Below the pieces are notes generated by a model, which saw only the letters and a program-made list of their open reading frames with translations, ran no database searches and had not been told where the DNA came from. Positions 60,031 to 64,000 of a stretch of 64,000 bases of DNA are shown here, piece after piece (the stretch's first letter is position 1; the number at the start of each line of letters is the position of its first letter). The DNA comes from Triticum aestivum (Eukaryota; Streptophyta; Magnoliopsida; Poales; Poaceae): assembly GCF_018294505.1 (NCBI RefSeq), contig NC_057800.1, positions 172,479,703 through 172,543,702 on the forward strand, in the 5' to 3' direction. Position numbers and translations under genes: made by a program.

Positions 60031-61959
60031 CTTGATCATCTTGGAATTCTTCTTCTTATTGGAGTTGAATCCATGTCCACCTTTGTCATTGGGGGAATTT
60101 TGCACACTCAAGATATTGTTGAGTGTGGATTTCCCTTCATGACTCTTTTCCAAGTCTTTCTTCAAAGAAGTGACTTGGGCCTTGAGCTCTTTGATTTCCT
60201 CTACATGGTTAGTCTCAACACAAGTACTAGAGGAAGTATAAGCTTCATCGTTAGAGCAACGAGGCAAGAAAAGCAATTCATCACAAGATGTACCAACATT
60301 GTGAGTAGATGAATTACAAGGACTAGCACCTGGCAATATAGCATTTTGACTAGAAGTAGTGCTAGTATCCACATGAGGCTCACTAGATGTTACCTTAGCA
60401 AGCATGGCCTCATGAGCTAATTTTAGCACATTATGGGATACTAGAAGATCATCATGAGAGCTTGTGAGCTTTACATGATTTTCTTCCAACATTCCATAAT
60501 TGCTAGATAGCAACTCAAGTTGAGCCCTTAGCTCAACATTCTCCTTCAATATGGATGCTTCACAAGAGATAGAGTTAGTAGCACAAGCATCATCATTAGC
60601 AACAAGAGGAGAAGACAACTTGGCAAGCTCTTTAGAATATGAAGCTTTAAGTTGAGCATGAGACTCGGAGAGTTTGATGAGCTCACTCTTAATGACCCTT
60701 GAGCCATTTTCGAGGTGCTCAAAGTCCTCAAGGAGTTTAGCACGCGCAACTTCAAGCTCCTCATTTTTAGTTTCAAAATCAATGGCCACCTCAAGAGCTC
60801 TATCATAAGATTCCCTCACTCTAGATAATTCTAGAGCAAAAGTCTCATTAAGAGATTCCTTGGTGGTTTGTTCAAGTTCAAGAGCTTGAGAGAGGTCCAC
60901 AATTTCATTAGCGTAATCACGCGCATAACCTTCCATTTTATCAATGGTGACCTCATGCTCCTCAAGACGAGATTCCAACTCATCATTATACTTCTTGCCC
61001 TCAATGGCAATGGACATGATTTCCATGAAGTTGGAACGAGCAATTTTATTTTTATGAAGAGCTTTAAAAACCATTTCCCCCTTAATTTTTAAGGCGGCAA
61101 CATTATCATTCTCTTCATCATTATCCTCATCATCGTTAGTATCAACATCATCATAAAGAGACATATTGGGTTTCAAGGTAGGAGATACCTTTGAAGCCTT
61201 CGCCATAAGGCAAAAAGCAATAGATGATGATGTAGGATCCCTTGAAGCACCATTAAACACCACATCTTGTTCCATGTAGTGTTGGGTTTCCTCTATATTG
61301 TTAGCACAACAATTCGAGGAAATATATGTATTTTTATCATGGCAACAAGACATAGTACACATATCATCATGAGATTTAGTCAAGCAATTTCTACATGATA
61401 TGCAAGGACTATCAACACAAGCATGTGAAACATTTGGAGTGCTCGAAGTGTTAAAGCCCAAAGAAGGATCATTGCAATAAGATAGTGATGAAGGATCATC
61501 CACAATAAGCATACTATCATCATTGCAATGACCAACACTACTCACCATATCATTACCTTGTGGCAAACCACATGTAGGTGAAGTAGAAGAAGTTGAGAAG
61601 ACTATACGACCGGAGGTGGAGGGAGAACAATCATCCCCACAAATCTTGGACACACCATATTTATCTTGAAGCTTCGTCCACAACTCATGAGCATCCCGGA
61701 ACGGCATGAGTTGAAATATAACTAGATTGCTCAAAGCATCGAAAAGCACATTAGAAGCTTGAGCATTGAGATAAGAGTTTTTCTCATCCTCTAAAGATAA
61801 TCTTTGGGGATCCTTTGGAGGAGAAAAACCCATATCTACAATTCGCTCTAAATTTGGGTCCATGACCCTAAAGAGATTAAGCATGTGAATTACCCAAACA
61901 TCAAAATTTGTGCCATCGAAACTAAGAGTGTCAAAGAATCCTAATCCCCTAGTCGACAT
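59875..61959 (-). CDS. Copia-like gag with chimeric C-terminus
   Basis: A 694-aa open frame. The N-terminus resembles Copia gag (DUF4219/UBN2): FDGTNFDVWVIHMLNLF, then LNAQASNVLFDALSN and DAHELWTKLQDKYG (about residues 10-105). A Ser/Cys-rich stretch follows (about 110-230), then an acidic DDVDTNDDEDNDEEND segment near residue 275, then long coiled coil to about residue 640. The protein would be the particle-forming gag. The last 50 or so residues, from MGLQLTNHRFNFDKF, are Tat 3' untranslated sequence read antisense, so the natural C-terminus and the whole pol are lost. The start lies about 40 bp from the primer-binding site, as expected for gag. Confidence 0.75.
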   Translation of the reverse strand: MSTRGLGFFDTLSFDGTNFDVWVIHMLNLFRVMDPNLERIVDMGFSPPKDPQRLSLEDEKNSYLNAQASNVLFDALSNLVIFQLMPFRDAHELWTKLQDKYGVSKICGDDCSPSTSGRIVFSTSSTSPTCGLPQGNDMVSSVGHCNDDSMLIVDDPSSLSYCNDPSLGFNTSSTPNVSHACVDSPCISCRNCLTKSHDDMCTMSCCHDKNTYISSNCCANNIEETQHYMEQDVVFNGASRDPTSSSIAFCLMAKASKVSPTLKPNMSLYDDVDTNDDEDNDEENDNVAALKIKGEMVFKALHKNKIARSNFMEIMSIAIEGKKYNDELESRLEEHEVTIDKMEGYARDYANEIVDLSQALELEQTTKESLNETFALELSRVRESYDRALEVAIDFETKNEELEVARAKLLEDFEHLENGSRVIKSELIKLSESHAQLKASYSKELAKLSSPLVANDDACATNSISCEASILKENVELRAQLELLSSNYGMLEENHVKLTSSHDDLLVSHNVLKLAHEAMLAKVTSSEPHVDTSTTSSQNAILPGASPCNSSTHNVGTSCDELLFLPRCSNDEAYTSSSTCVETNHVEEIKELKAQVTSLKKDLEKSHEGKSTLNNILSVQNSPNDKGGHGFNSNKKKNSKMIKKMGLQLTNHRFNFDKFRVYKRLTCQTFDGSYLDYLDRSGLLDEGRLTRVFR

Positions 61960-62000
61960 CTTTACTCTCTAGGCGGTTAAGCCTAACAAAGAGAGACGAG

Positions 62001-62012
62001 GCTCTGATACCA
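62001..62012 (-). promoter_or_regulatory. Primer-binding site, initiator tRNA-Met
   Basis: The minus strand reads TGGTATCAGAGC, two bases from the LTR end, and primes on initiator tRNA-Met. It fixes the element's orientation as minus. Confidence 0.9.
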
Positions 62013-62014
62013 AT

Positions 62015-64000
62015 TGAAAGATCGTGGATGTCGCCTAGAGGGGGGTTGAATAGGCGTTTTAAAATAATTACGATTTAGGCTTGAACAAATGCGGAATAAA
62101 CCTAGCGGTTAATTTGTCAAGCACTAAACCTAAAACAATTAGGCTCACCTATATGCACCAACAACTTATGCTAAGCAAGATAAGCAACTATGTGATAGCA
62201 AGATATATGACAAGAAACAATATGGCTATCACAAAGTAAAGTGCATAAGTAAAGAGCTCGGGTAAGAGATAACCGAGGCACGCGGAGACGACGATGTATC
62301 CCAAAGTTCACACCCTTTCGGATGCTAATCTTCGTTTGGAGCAGCGTGGAGGCACAATGCTCCCCAAGAAGCCACTAGGGCCACCGTAATCTCCTCACGC
62401 CCTCGCACAATGCAAGATGCCATTATTCCACTAAGGGACCCTTGAGGGCGGTCACCGAACCCGTACAAATGGCAACCCTTGGGGGCGGTCACCGAACCCG
62501 TACACTTTGGCAACCCTTGGGGGCGGTCACCGGTACCCGTCAAATTACTCGGGGCGATCTCCACAACCTAATTGGAGACCCCGACTCTTGCCCGGAGCTT
62601 TACACTACAATGATTGAGCTCCGAACAACACCAACCGTCTAGGGTGCCAAGGCACCCAAGAGGAACAAGCTCTAGGGTGCCCAAACACCCAAGAGTAATA
62701 AGCTTCTCAAACTTCACTTCCACGTATCACCGTGGAGAACTCAAATCGATGCACCAAATGCAATGGCAAGGGCACACGGAGTGCCCAAGTCCTTCTCTCT
62801 CAAATCCCACCGGAGCAACTAATGCTAGGGAGGAAAATGAGAGGAAGAACAAGAAGGAGAACACCAAGAACTCCAAGATCTAGATCCAAGGGGTTCCCCT
62901 CACATAGAGGAGAAAGTGATTGGTGGAAATGTGGATCTAGATCTCCTCTCTCTTTTCCTCAAAAACTAGAAAGAATCCATGGAGGGATTGAGAGTTAGCA
63001 AGGTCAAAGAAGGTCAACAATGGGGGCAAAAACGAGCTCAAGAGATAGGGTTCATTGGGGAAGAAGACCCCCTTTTATAGGAGGGGGGAATCCAACCGTT
63101 ATGTGCTCAACCCGCACACGAGCGGTACTACCGCTCCTGGTCCCGGTACAACCGGGACTCACAATATACATGCAGAACCCTACCAGGCGGTACAACTGGG
63201 TGACCAGGCGGTAGCACCGGTTGAGAAGAACAACCGGAGCAACCGCCCAGCCACCGCTCAACCACCGCATAGGAACAGAAGGGAGTCACCCCTAAGTGCG
63301 GTAGTCGAGTGGTACCGGGCCGGTGCAACCACATGGCCTTGAGCGCTCGGGCGGCTAAGTCCTGAGCGGTAGAACCGCTCCGGACACCGGTGGTACCGGT
63401 ACGACCGGACCAACCGGGCCACCACCGCCCGAGTACCGCATCAAAACAGAGGCCTGACCGGTATTTGGGCGGTGCCTGGCCGGGACAACCGCCCAAGCCT
63501 TTGCTGAGCAAGTTGGCGGTACCACCGCCCGGAAGCAGCGGTACAACGGCTGAGAGCTCCAAGCGGTACTACCGCTGGGGCTCGCGGTACTACCGCTGGG
63601 ACCAGAAAAAAACCACTTCCAAGAAAACAAGAACTGCCATAACTTCTGCATATGAGCTCCGAATTGAGCAAACTCAAACTTGTTGGAAACAAGATGACGA
63701 GTAGCATCAAAACAGCGAATGGTAATAGTAAGAAGAGGCAGGGGAGGTATGCCTAACAAAAAGAGGAGTGAAACCTCCAACCGAGAAGAATCGGCATAAC
63801 CTCCAACATCGAAAACATCATAGAAGATGCATGCGAACTCCGTTTTCGATGAACTCAAGCTTGTCATCAAGATGACCATAAGCTCTAAGACTCACAAAGA
63901 GAACCAAACAAGAACCAAGAAAGATGATGCAAGGATGCAATGGTTTGAGCTCTCTACGAACAATACGATCAAGCTACTCATCGAGAGAGCCCCTTGATAG
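62015..64000 (-). mobile_element. 5' LTR of Copia-like element, cut by window edge
   Basis: Same LTR family as 38087-40842, starting here with TGAAAGATCGTGGATGTCGC on the plus strand. Over 63330-64000 only a few differences from 39400-40073 are seen. It shares the tandem GGGCGGTCACCG units (62446-62535) and the GCGGTACTACCGC palindromes (63118-63600). Remaining LTR lies beyond the window. Confidence 0.92.

Overview
This is intergenic DNA from a large-genome grass of the wheat tribe, most likely Triticum or Aegilops. The evidence is the repeat content: several LTR types I recognise from memory as Triticeae repeats, CTCCCTCCGT Stowaway MITEs, and a CACTA transposon with GGCCC-rich subterminal repeats. 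Nearly every base with a recognisable origin belongs to transposable elements. I see no bacterial, viral or CRISPR features. No intact ordinary host gene is evident, and positions 19660-20353 are an assembly gap. Element family names were recalled, not searched.

Layout: (1) 1-3877 is the 3' part of a minus-strand Gypsy element with a TGATACGTCTCC-type LTR. (2) 3878-5221 is an LTR fragment starting TGTTGGGGAACG (Sabrina-like). (3) A gag-only LTR retrotransposon runs from its 5' LTR (5222-8347) through a decayed gag with zinc knuckles to a truncated 3' LTR (50299-52338). (4) This element is split by a 38.4 kb CACTA-type composite, 11579-49955, with 13-bp termini and an ATA target duplication. 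(5) The CACTA carries a possible TNPA-like accessory gene, an unrecognised spliced gene, a coiled-coil ORF, a promoter with a first exon, long internal repeats and its own nested insertions: a solo Gypsy LTR (22730-24277), a complete 6.7 kb non-autonomous LTR element (30088-36766, TSD GGCTT), Stowaway MITEs, and a TTA-flanked MITE (37987-41233) that itself contains a solo LTR (38087-40842). (6) The 3' LTR of the gag-only element is interrupted at 52339 by a Ty3/Gypsy element of the Tat type, with gag, protease, reverse transcriptase, two RNases H and integrase. (7) The Tat element ends in a chimeric joint near 60030 with a minus-strand Copia-like gag, whose LTR (62015-64000) runs off the window.

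The retroelement genes together form decayed replication machinery. The Tat polyprotein retains nearly all catalytic residues but has about ten stops and two frameshifts. Nine of the ten stops are explained by single C-to-T changes of Gln or Arg codons, as expected from cytosine methylation and deamination. The gag-only element shows the same pattern. The non-autonomous element at 30088-36766 resembles the Tat element at its LTR ends, primer-binding site and 3' untranslated repeats, so Tat-type proteins may have mobilised it.

The most unusual observations are the very long CACTA element without a visible TNP2 transposase, a tRNA-Lys(CTT)-like sequence inside the non-autonomous element, the exon-like repeated units at 41.3-43.5 kb, and two unrecognised spliced or intact coding regions inside the CACTA.
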